DNA of 11,631 bases from Spartobacteria bacterium (GTDB lineage: Bacteria > Verrucomicrobiota > Verrucomicrobiia > Chthoniobacterales > Terrimicrobiaceae). Below the pieces are notes generated by a model. The model was given only the letters and a program-made list of their open reading frames with translations. It made no database searches and was not told where the DNA came from. This document shows positions 1 to 6,176 of this stretch, piece by piece; position 1 is the stretch's first letter, and the number at the start of each line of letters is the position of its first letter. Location: NCBI GenBank assembly GCA_947487745.1, contig CANKXQ010000025.1, forward strand, positions 1-11,631, written 5' to 3'. Made by a program: the position numbers and the translations under genes.

Positions 1-141
1 CGAGAGCACCTGGAGGACTTCGCCACCATCGCCGGTATCGAGTGCGTCGTCATTGGAGACAAAACCGAGGCTGGAGCTTTCCGCCACGAACTCCGTGCCA
101 ACGAGGTCTATCACCACATCGCCGGAGGATTCGTCGCTTGA
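1..141 (+). CDS. araA: L-arabinose isomerase, C-terminal end (partial)
   Basis: This is the last 46 codons of a gene that begins before the window, read in frame 1 and ending in TGA at 139-141. L-arabinose isomerase converts L-arabinose to L-ribulose in the cytoplasm, the first step of arabinose use. The visible residues resemble the C-terminus of E. coli AraA as I remember it: a LEDFA stretch, then IECVVIGD, then FRHELRANEVYH, matching the E. coli order of QFAEMHDIEI, VID and LRWNEVYYG. The direct overlap with an unmistakable araD supports the call. No catalytic residue lies in this fragment, so the identity rests on the tail similarity and the neighbour. Confidence 0.78.
   Translation, partial: REHLEDFATIAGIECVVIGDKTEAGAFRHELRANEVYHHIAGGFVA
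124..129 (+). promoter_or_regulatory. Shine-Dalgarno for araD
   Basis: GGAGGA lies 8 nt before the TTG at 138, inside the last codons of araA. It is a strong ribosome binding site and it decides the araD start: the reading frame is open further upstream, but only this TTG has both a correctly spaced site and the length expected for the family. Confidence 0.85.
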
Positions 142-833
142 GCCGCTACGAAGCGATCCGCGAGGAATGCCGCGCCGCCAATGCCGCGCTGCCAGCTTCA
201 GGTCTTGTCGATCTGACCTTCGGTAATGTGAGCGTTTGTGACCGCGAGGCTGGAGTTTTTGCCATCAAACCCAGTGGTGTTCCCTACTCGGCCTTGAAAA
301 CCGAGGACATGGTCATCGTTGATTTTGACGGCCGGGTGGTCGAGGGGACTCTCAATCCCTCGTCCGACACTCCGACTCATCGCAGGCTTTTTCTCGGCTT
401 TCCGGGCATCCGCTCGGTCGTGCACACGCACTCGCGCAAGGCGGTCGCCTTCGCCCAAGCGGCGCGTGGCATCCCGCTGCTCGGCACCACCCATGCCGAC
501 TACTTTCGCGGCGAGGTGCCCGTAACCCGCGCCCTCACGGCCTCCGAGATTTCCGACGCCTACGAATGGGAAACTGGAAATGTCATCGTCGAACGCTTCG
601 AGGGACTCAATCCCTTGGAAATCCCCGCCGTTCTCGTGCGCAATCACGGCCCATTTGCATGGGGTCCATCGGGTGCCAAAGCCGTAGAAAACGCCCTCGC
701 TCTCGAAATCGTCGCCGACATGGCCTACCATGCCCTCAGGCTCGATCCTTCAGCGCAGTCGCCATCATTGGCCCTCTCCGAGCGCCACTTCCTCCGAAAA
801 CACGGCCCCACCGCTACCTACGGGCAGACCTGA
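138..833 (+). CDS. araD: L-ribulose-5-phosphate 4-epimerase
   Basis: AraD converts L-ribulose 5-phosphate to D-xylulose 5-phosphate, feeding arabinose carbon into the pentose phosphate pathway. It belongs to the zinc-dependent class II aldolase/epimerase family. Visible hallmarks are LTFGNVS at about residues 26-32, IKPSGVPYS at 43-51, SSDTPTH with Asp77, the zinc ligands HTH (His96 and His98) and His170 in NHGPFAWG, GTTHADYF with Asp121, YEWETGNVIVE at 142-152, and a C-terminal LRKHG...YGQ with Tyr228. Starting at TTG 138 gives 231 aa, the length of E. coli AraD. The start overlaps the araA stop as TTGA, so the two are translationally coupled. No araB kinase is seen here; it may lie upstream of the window. 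Confidence 0.97.
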   Translation: MSRYEAIREECRAANAALPASGLVDLTFGNVSVCDREAGVFAIKPSGVPYSALKTEDMVIVDFDGRVVEGTLNPSSDTPTHRRLFLGFPGIRSVVHTHSRKAVAFAQAARGIPLLGTTHADYFRGEVPVTRALTASEISDAYEWETGNVIVERFEGLNPLEIPAVLVRNHGPFAWGPSGAKAVENALALEIVADMAYHALRLDPSAQSPSLALSERHFLRKHGPTATYGQT

Positions 834-836
834 TCC

Positions 837-876
837 ATTTGGAGGGCCATCCTCCGGCATGGCCCAAATTTAAAAT
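837..876 (+). terminator. Probable terminator hairpin after araD
   Basis: The hairpin begins 3 nt after the araD stop. ATTT (837-840) plus GGGCCAT (844-850) pair with ATGGCCC (859-865) plus AAAT (866-869), leaving a 3-nt bulge (GGA) and an 8-nt loop. An A/T-rich tail (TTTAAAAT) follows, but there is no pure T-run. A competing stem of GGAGG with CCTCC (841-855) also exists. The position suits an end of the araAD operon, but the weak tail makes the mechanism uncertain. Confidence 0.5.
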
Positions 877-883
877 GTAGAAG

Positions 884-1107
884 GCGGGGAACCGCTCTCG
901 GACACCTGCTCGTCCAAAAAACTCACGAACTACGCCGCTTCGCGGCTGAAAAATGGGTCATGCGAGACGATGACCCTCCCAGATTCATGAAGCGCGCTGC
1001 CGCGCGTCAGAGCGGTTGTTTTGTAAGGTAGGGACCCCGCGACGCCGGGGTCCGACTTGCGCGGTAACGCCGCCTTTGTATCCAGTAGAGACGCCGCTTT
1101 GCGGTTG
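884..1107. repeat. Cluster of inverted repeats (REP-like) between araD and the next gene
   Basis: The 288-nt gap 834-1121 holds no convincing gene, but it is packed with palindromes. Stems include GCGG/CCGC with a GGAA loop (884-895), GCCGC/GCGGC (934-946), GGGTCAT/ATGACCC (955-976), CGCGC/GCGCG (993-1006), an 8-bp GGACCCCG/CGGGGTCC (1032-1053), GCGG/CCGC (1061-1073) and GCCGC/GCGGT with one G-U pair (1093-1105). A long-range stem AACCGCTCT (890-898) with AGAGCGGTT (1009-1017) extends by GAC/GTC (901-903 with 1006-1008) to 12 bp with a 2-nt bulge, enclosing part of the cluster. A 17-nt motif at 932-948 recurs at 1091-1107 with 15 of 17 matches. This resembles intergenic REP-like elements; family membership is inferred. 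Confidence 0.65.
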
Positions 1108-1121
1108 GTTGAGGAATGCAA

Positions 1122-1661
1122 CTATTCCTTGCGAATGGTTCTGAAAACCGGTTGCAGGATGGGGTTGGGGTGTTCCTGAATCGCTGTTCCGATTATTTCG
1201 CCCTTTTCGTTGTAGATGGGCACCGCTGTGCGAATCGGTGATCCGTAGTCTATGAAGCCTTCGATCTCTGTTTGCTCGAATCCCGCTCCGTTGGTTGTCG
1301 TGCCGGTGCGGCGTGTTTCAAAGGCGGTTGGAGTGGCTGGTTGGATGACATAGCCGCCGTCAACCTGTGGAGTGATGCGTGGCGCGTCGTATTGTGTGGC
1401 TACGGGAACTTCCTGGCCTACGAACATTCTTGTCTGAGTGGGAGCACTTCCTCTCGCGGGTTCTCCGAGAAACTGATGGTTCCTGCGGATCTCCTGTTCC
1501 TCCTCTTCGTCGGGAGTCAGTGGCGGCGTCGGAGTGGGCGAAACCGTGGTGGCGTTTCCTTTGGTGGTTTGTTGGATATCCACTTCGGGAGCGGAAAAAC
1601 CAGCACCCAGGCAGGAAAAAAAGGCCAACAAAATCCAGCGCGGCATGGTTTGGGAATTCAT
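1122..1661 (-). CDS. Secreted protein of unknown function
   Basis: I do not recognise this 179-aa protein. The N-terminus looks like a Sec signal peptide: Arg8, a hydrophobic core at about 9-21 and a likely cut after Ala24 (FSA-PE). Cys17 is not in a good lipobox. A Thr/Pro-rich linker (about 36-50) and an acidic run (DEEEEQE, 51-57) follow, then a region rich in Thr, Pro, Gly and beta-prone residues ending in YNEKGEIIGTAI and a basic C-terminus. The chosen ATG (1661) is preceded by a weak AGGCGG about 6 nt away; Met6 (ATG at 1646) has none. It lies 27 nt after the redoxin gene on the same strand and is probably its co-transcribed last gene, so an envelope role is plausible but unproven. Confidence 0.75.
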   Translation of the reverse strand: MNSQTMPRWILLAFFSCLGAGFSAPEVDIQQTTKGNATTVSPTPTPPLTPDEEEEQEIRRNHQFLGEPARGSAPTQTRMFVGQEVPVATQYDAPRITPQVDGGYVIQPATPTAFETRRTGTTTNGAGFEQTEIEGFIDYGSPIRTAVPIYNEKGEIIGTAIQEHPNPILQPVFRTIRKE

Positions 1662-1688
1662 AACAATCCGCCTGTTCGCCGGCCCGGC

Positions 1689-2285
1689 TCAGTTGCCGTA
1701 TTTGATCGAGCAGCCGTAGGCCTCGGTTTTGGGCGTGCTGATTGGTTTGCCTGCCAGGGTTTCATCGATGGCTGCGGCGACGAAATTCTTTGCTTTGGCG
1801 ATGTCCCCCGGGTCGGCGGATTTTTTGTCATCAATCGCCCCTTGGTAAACAAGGATGCCGTCGGCGTTGATCACATACATCTCGGGTGTGCGCTTCGCAC
1901 CATAGGCGCGGCCGGTCGCGCCCGACTCATCGATGAGGTAGGCGGTGGCGGCGGAGTTTCTTTCTTTGCAGGCTTTGATGGCATCGGCAGGTGTGGCGTG
2001 GCCTTGCAGTCCGGGTGCGGACGAGCATATCGAGAGCCACACGACGCCTTTCGCAGCGGCATCCGCTTGGAGTTTTTGCATGTTGCCGGAGCCATAGTGC
2101 TTCACGACGAATGGACATGAGTAATTGGTCCACTCGAGCACGACGACTTTGCCTTTGAAGTCGGAGAGGGACACGGACTTGGATTCACAGGTCGGGAGAG
2201 TGAATGCGGGAGCGGGTTTGCCGATTTCTGCTTCGGCATGAACCCAGGCTGTGGCTGCAAGGAGGATGAGAAGGGCTTTTTTCAT
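1689..2285 (-). CDS. Exported thioredoxin-fold (redoxin/peroxiredoxin-like) protein
   Basis: This 198-aa protein has a clear signal peptide (MKKALLILLAATAWVHA, likely cut after Ala17) followed by an AhpC/TSA-redoxin domain: IGKPAPAFTL at 21-30, SLSDFKGKVVVLEW at 39-52, then NYSCPFVVKHY with a single putative active Cys57, and a cis-proline in RTPEMYV (Pro134). The CPFV(V)KHY motif and the C-terminal YGCSIKY resemble the PRX_like1-type family (cd02969) as I recall it, not CxxC thioredoxins such as TlpA. Other cysteines are Cys33, Cys87, Cys106 and Cys192. It probably acts outside the cytoplasmic membrane as a thiol peroxidase or redox protein; the substrate is unknown. It sits 46 nt after the DUF4126 gene and 27 nt before a secreted unknown. 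Confidence 0.88.
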   Translation of the reverse strand: MKKALLILLAATAWVHAEAEIGKPAPAFTLPTCESKSVSLSDFKGKVVVLEWTNYSCPFVVKHYGSGNMQKLQADAAAKGVVWLSICSSAPGLQGHATPADAIKACKERNSAATAYLIDESGATGRAYGAKRTPEMYVINADGILVYQGAIDDKKSADPGDIAKAKNFVAAAIDETLAGKPISTPKTEAYGCSIKYGN

Positions 2286-2293
2286 AGGGCTTC

Positions 2294-2321
2294 AAACTAC
2301 ATCGCGGAGCGCCCTTGGCAA
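2294..2321 (-). promoter_or_regulatory. Candidate promoter for the redoxin gene
   Basis: On the minus strand TTGCCA (2321-2316, 5 of 6 to the sigma70 -35 consensus) is followed after 16 nt by TAGTTT (2299-2294, 3 of 6 to the -10). The ATG comes 8 nt later with no Shine-Dalgarno between. It lies in the 46-nt gap after the DUF4126 gene and could be an internal promoter giving a leaderless or near-leaderless message. The weak -10 makes this tentative. Confidence 0.35.
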
Positions 2322-2331
2322 ACTGCCGTTT

Positions 2332-2943
2332 TCACCCGAAATGGGAGCGCGCTTTTTTGAGAAGCGCCCGCAGGCTTTGAAAAATATTTCGGAGGAGTCT
2401 TGGTAAAAAAATGAGAATCGTTGCGCAGATGATGACCGCCAAGACCAAGGCGACAAGAGGACTCCAAGCCAGCAAACCCAGACCGCCGAGAACGAGTCCG
2501 TCCTCCACAAGGCTGAGGGCGATGTTCGTGAATGGCTCGGGCGAGGTGTTCGCGGCCAGGCGGGTTCCCGCTTTCGCAGTGTGGGAGGAGAAGGCCATGC
2601 CGCCGGCGAGCAGGCCCGCCACGACCTCAAACGCGGGATGTGCGTCTCCCATCGCGGCGACGGCGAGCGCGGCCGCGCCGATGGGGCGGATGAGCGTGTG
2701 TATGACATCCCACGCCGTATCGACCCAAGGAATCTTGTCGGCACAGAACTCGATGGCATAGAGCGCCCCTGCGATACAGAGGATCGTTGGATGTCCCAAC
2801 ACTTCCAACCCAGCGAGCGGCGAGGGGAGCGTGACCCAGTCAAAATGAAGGGCGAGTCCCGTCACCAGCACGGTGAGGTAAAGATTCACACCCGCCAGCG
2901 TTCCCAGGCTTAGGGCGACGGCGAGTGTTTTCAGGACTTCCAT
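2332..2943 (-). CDS. DUF4126 family membrane protein
   Basis: This 203-aa integral membrane protein matches the DUF4126 family as I know it. It has an early GVNLYLTVLVTGLA segment (18-31), a conserved EFCADKIPWVDTAWDVI block (about 65-81) followed by HTLIRP, then AALAVAAMGDAHP and AGLLAGGMAFSSHTAKAGTR, and a C-terminal hydrophobic helix (about 150-180) with a basic tail. About five to six membrane segments are visible. No biochemical function is established for the family to my knowledge. The start is 12 nt after the purC stop, with no strong ribosome binding site, and it is probably co-transcribed with purC. The C-terminal tail after about residue 180 is rich in Lys/Arg and likely cytoplasmic. 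Confidence 0.88.
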   Translation of the reverse strand: MEVLKTLAVALSLGTLAGVNLYLTVLVTGLALHFDWVTLPSPLAGLEVLGHPTILCIAGALYAIEFCADKIPWVDTAWDVIHTLIRPIGAAALAVAAMGDAHPAFEVVAGLLAGGMAFSSHTAKAGTRLAANTSPEPFTNIALSLVEDGLVLGGLGLLAWSPLVALVLAVIICATILIFLPRLLRNIFQSLRALLKKARSHFG

Positions 2944-2955
2944 GAAAACTGCGGC

Positions 2956-3846
2956 TCAGGCCGCTGGCAGTTTGAGGCCGCTGAGCTTTTCGTAAGCCTC
3001 TATGTATTTTTCGGAGGTCTTACGAACAACATCTTCCGGCAGGGAAGGGGCGGGAGGTGTTTTGTCCCAATCAAGGGTTTCGAGATAATCCCGCACGAAT
3101 TGCTTGTCGTAGCTGGGCGGATTGGTGCCGGGTTTCCAGGCATCCGCTGGCCAGAAGCGGGAGGAGTCGGGGGTGAGGCATTCGTCGATGAGGATGAGCT
3201 GACCATTCGCCATGCCGAATTCGAATTTTGTATCTGCGATGAGGAGTCCCGCCTTGGCAGCATGGGCACAGCCGTGCTCGTAGAGTTCGATAGTGTGCCG
3301 CCTCACTTGGAGGGCGAGTTCGTCGCCGAGGACCGAGCGGCATTGGTTCCAGGTGATGTTTTCATCATGTCCGGTCTCGGCTTTGGTGGCGGGTGTGAAG
3401 AGGGTTTCCGGTAGGCGCGAGGACTGCAGGAGGCCGACGGGAAGGTCGAAGCCGCAGGCTTTGCCGGTCGCGGTGTATTCTTTCCAAGCCGAGCCGGAGA
3501 TGTAGCCGCGCGCGACGCATTCCACCGGCAACGGGCTCGCTTTTTTAACAATCATGGACCGCCCGCGCAGTTGTGCCTCGAAAGGTTGCAAAATCTCGGG
3601 ATAGGCCTCGAAGCGGGCTGTGATGAAATGATTCGGCACGAAGTCGAGCACGCCATACCAGAAGAGGGTCATCTGCGTAAGCACCTCGCCCTTGCGTGGA
3701 ATGCCGGTCGGCAGGATGCAGTCGAAGGCGGAGATGCGATCTGTGGCCACGACGAGAAGGTTTTCGCCGAGGTCAAAAACTTCGCGCACCTTGCCGCTGC
3801 GGAGTTTTGGGATTCCTGGGAGTTGGCATTCGAGAAGTGTGGTCAT
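2956..3846 (-). CDS. purC: Phosphoribosylaminoimidazole-succinocarboxamide (SAICAR) synthase
   Basis: PurC ligates aspartate to CAIR using ATP, giving SAICAR in de novo purine synthesis. From the chosen ATG the protein is 296 aa, matching the longer, yeast-like branch rather than the roughly 240-aa E. coli type. Signature motifs are all present: RSGKVREVFDLG (16-27), ATDRISAFDCILP (34-46), PRKGEVLTQMT (50-60), PVECVARGYISGSAWKEY (107-124), LIADTKFEFG (202-211) and LIDECLTPDSSRFW (219-232). The frame is open upstream to 3894, but those codons lie inside the GH1 gene; the ATG at 3846 is 8 nt after the GH1 stop and directly precedes the conserved part. No good Shine-Dalgarno is visible, so expression may depend on coupling to the upstream gene. 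Confidence 0.97.
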   Translation of the reverse strand: MTTLLECQLPGIPKLRSGKVREVFDLGENLLVVATDRISAFDCILPTGIPRKGEVLTQMTLFWYGVLDFVPNHFITARFEAYPEILQPFEAQLRGRSMIVKKASPLPVECVARGYISGSAWKEYTATGKACGFDLPVGLLQSSRLPETLFTPATKAETGHDENITWNQCRSVLGDELALQVRRHTIELYEHGCAHAAKAGLLIADTKFEFGMANGQLILIDECLTPDSSRFWPADAWKPGTNPPSYDKQFVRDYLETLDWDKTPPAPSLPEDVVRKTSEKYIEAYEKLSGLKLPAA

Positions 3847-3854
3847 GTGCGGGA

Positions 3855-5186
3855 TCAGGGTTCGGGATTGGCTTCGATGAAGTGTCGGAACCACCTTCCG
3901 GCAGGTTCCAGCTCGAGCTTCATCTCTTTTTTATTGAAACTGGTGAGACCGAAATTCGCGGCATAGCCCTCGGCCCACTCGTAGTTGTCGGTGAGCGTCC
4001 AAGGGAAGTATCCGCGTATGTCCGCGCCGTCCTCCATCGCGCGGCGCATCTGGTTCACATGCTCGCGGAAGTAGCGGATTTTTTTCTGCTCGCTCTGGGT
4101 GCCGATGCCATTTTCGGAAATGACTATGGGTTTCCCGTAGCGTTTGGAAACGGTCATGAGCACGGCGTGGAGGCCCTCTGGATCGATGAGCCAGCCGTTC
4201 TGGGTGTAGTGCGAGCTTTGCTCACCCTTCGGCCGCAAGATGAATCGGCGGGCGGAAGCGACTTGCGAGTAGTAGTAGTTCACGCCGATCAAATCCATGT
4301 TGTCCGCCACGCGGTCAAGGTGGTCGTAATTCTGGTGCTGCATCATGTTGTAGACGGCAAAGGTCGGATCCTGAGCGAATTCCCGTGTCCAATTAGGAAG
4401 CGAGTAAATGCCCATGACAAGGGCTTTCGGATTTTGTTTTTTGATGATGCCTGCGGCCTCGCGGAACATCGCCACCGAGACGGTCGTGGCCTTTTTGAGG
4501 GCGCCGGGAGTGACGAGCAACCCGGGAGGCCAGTGGCCACCGAAATAACCGATGTAAAGCGCTCCATTCGGTTCGTTCTGCGGAACCCACACCTTCACAC
4601 TCGGCGAGAGCGCCTGCACCATGCAGGTCACATATTCCTTCCAGCGGGACTCCACATCCGGATGTAGAAAGCCGGATTGGGATTTTTTCTTCGAGTCGTA
4701 GAGCCAATCGGGGAAGGTGAAATGCCAGAGGGTGACGACCGGCTCGATGCCTGCGGCTTTGAGTTTGCGGGCCATTTCAGCGTATTGGCGAATCGCCTTT
4801 TCATTGAAGACCCCTGGCTGCGGCTCCACGCGGCCCCACTCGATGCCGAAGCGATAGTGGTTCACTCCAAGTTTTTTCAGTGCGGCGAGATCTTTGTCAA
4901 AACGCGACCAGGAGAAAGTGGCCTCCTCGCCGCGCGGGGGGATGTTTCCCTCCTCGGCGAAGATGTCCCAGTCGGTCTTGAAATAGTTGGGCGAGTCGGG
5001 TGATTCGCCCCGGTCTTCATTTTGGAAGCTTGCTGTGGAGGTTCCCCACCAGAAGGCCGCCGTTTTGACGGATGGCAAACCTGCGGTGGCGGCAGGTTTT
5101 TTGTAAGGTTTGGGAGGCATCACACAACCCGCAAGTGCCAAACAGGGGAGGAACCCAATCAGGGCGCGAATCGTGTTGAGTGTCAT
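3855..5186 (-). CDS. GH1-family beta-glycosidase with lipoprotein signal
   Basis: This 443-aa protein is a glycoside hydrolase family 1 enzyme (beta-glucosidase or related). The (beta/alpha)8 markers are FWWGTSTASFQNE (45-57), NHYRFGIEWGRVEP (109-122), TLWHFTFPDWL (152-162), the acid/base Glu205 in VPQNEP, GVNYYYS (301-307), the nucleophile Glu358 in ISENG, and YFPWTLTDNYEWAEGY (393-408). Both catalytic glutamates are present, so it is probably active. Unusually for this largely cytoplasmic family, residues 1-21 form a signal with lipobox L-A-G-C (Cys21), followed by a Lys/Pro-rich linker, so it is predicted to be a membrane-anchored lipoprotein. Substrate cannot be read from sequence. It is the first gene of the minus-strand unit and its ATG faces a divergent gene 24 bp away. 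Confidence 0.95.
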   Translation of the reverse strand: MTLNTIRALIGFLPCLALAGCVMPPKPYKKPAATAGLPSVKTAAFWWGTSTASFQNEDRGESPDSPNYFKTDWDIFAEEGNIPPRGEEATFSWSRFDKDLAALKKLGVNHYRFGIEWGRVEPQPGVFNEKAIRQYAEMARKLKAAGIEPVVTLWHFTFPDWLYDSKKKSQSGFLHPDVESRWKEYVTCMVQALSPSVKVWVPQNEPNGALYIGYFGGHWPPGLLVTPGALKKATTVSVAMFREAAGIIKKQNPKALVMGIYSLPNWTREFAQDPTFAVYNMMQHQNYDHLDRVADNMDLIGVNYYYSQVASARRFILRPKGEQSSHYTQNGWLIDPEGLHAVLMTVSKRYGKPIVISENGIGTQSEQKKIRYFREHVNQMRRAMEDGADIRGYFPWTLTDNYEWAEGYAANFGLTSFNKKEMKLELEPAGRWFRHFIEANPEP

Positions 5187-5202
5187 TGCGCAGGCTTATA
5201 GT
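5176..5202 (+). promoter_or_regulatory. Candidate promoter for the secreted-protein operon
   Basis: TATAGT (5197-5202, 5 of 6 to the -10 consensus) ends 8 nt before the ATG at 5211. A -35-like TTGAGT lies at 5176-5181, with a short 15-nt spacer. The -10 overlaps the opposing -10 of the GH1 gene by four positions (5197-5200). No ribosome binding site is visible, so this too would give a leaderless message. The suboptimal spacer lowers confidence. Confidence 0.42.
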
Positions 5203-5223
5203 TTGCGTCCATGTTGTCATCAA
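5195..5223 (-). promoter_or_regulatory. Candidate promoter for the GH1 gene
   Basis: On the minus strand TTGATG is followed by exactly 17 nt and then TATAAG (5200-5195), 4 of 6 and 5 of 6 matches to sigma70 consensus. Only 8 nt separate the -10 from the GH1 ATG (5186), so transcription would begin at or next to the start codon. The -35 hexamer lies inside the first codons of the divergent gene. No Shine-Dalgarno is present, consistent with a leaderless mRNA. Confidence 0.55.
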
Positions 5224-6128
5224 CTTTGAAATGGAGTGCGGCTTTCCTTCTCTCCATGTCGCCGGTCTTTTTGCATGGGCAGAACGAAGGCTATGCGCAG
5301 CCGGATTCCGTTCTCCTCAAGGATGGCTCAAGCCAAAGCGGAGTGATTGTGAAGAACACGGCTGATGCGGTTTTTTTGCAACAGCGCTATCGGATTTCCG
5401 AATTCCCCAAATCTCAGATCGTCCGCATTTTCGACGGAGTCGATGTGGGTATGGAGTTCACCAAGGTCGATAAAAAGGGCGACCTTCCCTCGTGGCGCGT
5501 CATGGTGAATGACATCCGCAATAATGATGCGATCAAAAGTCTCAGGCAAATTCCGGCGACACTCATCGACAACGGCTACCTGAAAAATGTCCCCTACCTC
5601 TCTTTTCGCATCAACGACTTCATCGAAATGAATGTTTACGGGAATCCGGATGAGCCCGCCGCCATTGAGTTTGGAGTCTACGGGAAGCTCTCCTCGAGTG
5701 ATAAACTCCGCCGCACACTTCGCAGTTTTATGGCGGGATTTTTGTCTTCGAGGCAGGAGGTTTCCGCTATTTATTCCATCCCTTTCAGCGGGGGTGAAAA
5801 AAGCGCGGGTGACTTCCGCATCCGCATCACGCCTCCCTCCGCGCCCGACGCTTACCGCGCTTGGTGGATTTGTTTGTATAATCCAAAGACTCTGGAGGCC
5901 GCCCGTGTCGGTGATGCAGCATACGCCAAGGCTACGATGCCTCCCGAGCAGGTTGTTGGCAGCTCCGGCAAGGTGAAGGACGGTGTCTGGAAAGATGAGT
6001 TTTCGAAGCGATCCCTTCGCGCCCACGATGGAGGTGACAGTGCCTCGCATTTTACTCTGGGATTTTTGCGTGAATCCGGCGGATGGCTCCGCATTTTTGC
6101 CCCGGGCGGCGAAAAAAAACCGCTGTAA
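5211..6128 (+). CDS. Secreted protein of unknown function
   Basis: This 305-aa protein is not one I recognise. The N-terminus has Lys7, a hydrophobic stretch (about 9-21) and a plausible signal-peptidase site near Gly23. Residues about 33-75 form a compact beta-rich unit (DSVLLKDG, SGVIVKNT, AVFLQQ, YRISEFPKSQIVRI) of the kind seen where a 'label plus allowed value' beta motif ends in a P-x-S-x-I-x-R-I turn; I have seen similar stretches in planctomycete and verrucomicrobial exported proteins, but name no family. The rest is mixed alpha/beta without evident catalytic motifs or cysteine pairs. It starts 24 bp from the divergent GH1 gene and heads an operon with two membrane-tethered coiled-coil proteins, so a shared envelope role is possible. 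Confidence 0.8.
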   Translation: MLSSTLKWSAAFLLSMSPVFLHGQNEGYAQPDSVLLKDGSSQSGVIVKNTADAVFLQQRYRISEFPKSQIVRIFDGVDVGMEFTKVDKKGDLPSWRVMVNDIRNNDAIKSLRQIPATLIDNGYLKNVPYLSFRINDFIEMNVYGNPDEPAAIEFGVYGKLSSSDKLRRTLRSFMAGFLSSRQEVSAIYSIPFSGGEKSAGDFRIRITPPSAPDAYRAWWICLYNPKTLEAARVGDAAYAKATMPPEQVVGSSGKVKDGVWKDEFSKRSLRAHDGGDSASHFTLGFLRESGGWLRIFAPGGEKKPL

Positions 6129-6148
6129 AAAATCTGGAGTTTCCTCCA
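6127..6148 (-). terminator. Possible minus-strand terminator
   Basis: Read on the minus strand, TGGAG-GAAA-CTCCA (6148-6135) forms a 5-bp hairpin with a GNRA tetraloop, followed by GA and six T residues (6132-6127). The form suits a small intrinsic terminator, but no minus-strand gene ends here; the nearest upstream one stops at 7163. It might limit antisense read-through, or the match may be chance. Confidence 0.25.
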
Positions 6149-6176
6149 ATTGCAGGCTATTGCTCCACGCACTCGT

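Noticed and set aside
884..1107. A CRISPR array in the repeat-rich gap
   Set aside because: The repeats are hairpins of differing sequence with no regular repeat-spacer period; only one 17-nt motif occurs twice, 159 nt apart.
930..1121. A 63-codon minus-strand frame starting at TTG next to the secreted unknown gene
   Set aside because: It simply translates the hairpin cluster and has no ribosome site or recognisable protein.
1272..2120. A 282-codon plus-strand frame across the redoxin and secreted-protein genes
   Set aside because: It is a Gly/Phe-rich shadow antisense to two coherent genes that have signal peptides and, for redoxin, clear family motifs.
3696..4667. A 323-codon plus-strand frame opposite purC and GH1
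   Set aside because: Both minus-strand genes carry complete family motifs through this stretch; the antisense frame has none.
5328..6149. A 273-codon minus-strand frame opposite the secreted unknown gene at 5211
   Set aside because: The plus frame has a signal peptide, a plausible promoter and operon context; the minus frame has no start signal or family match.
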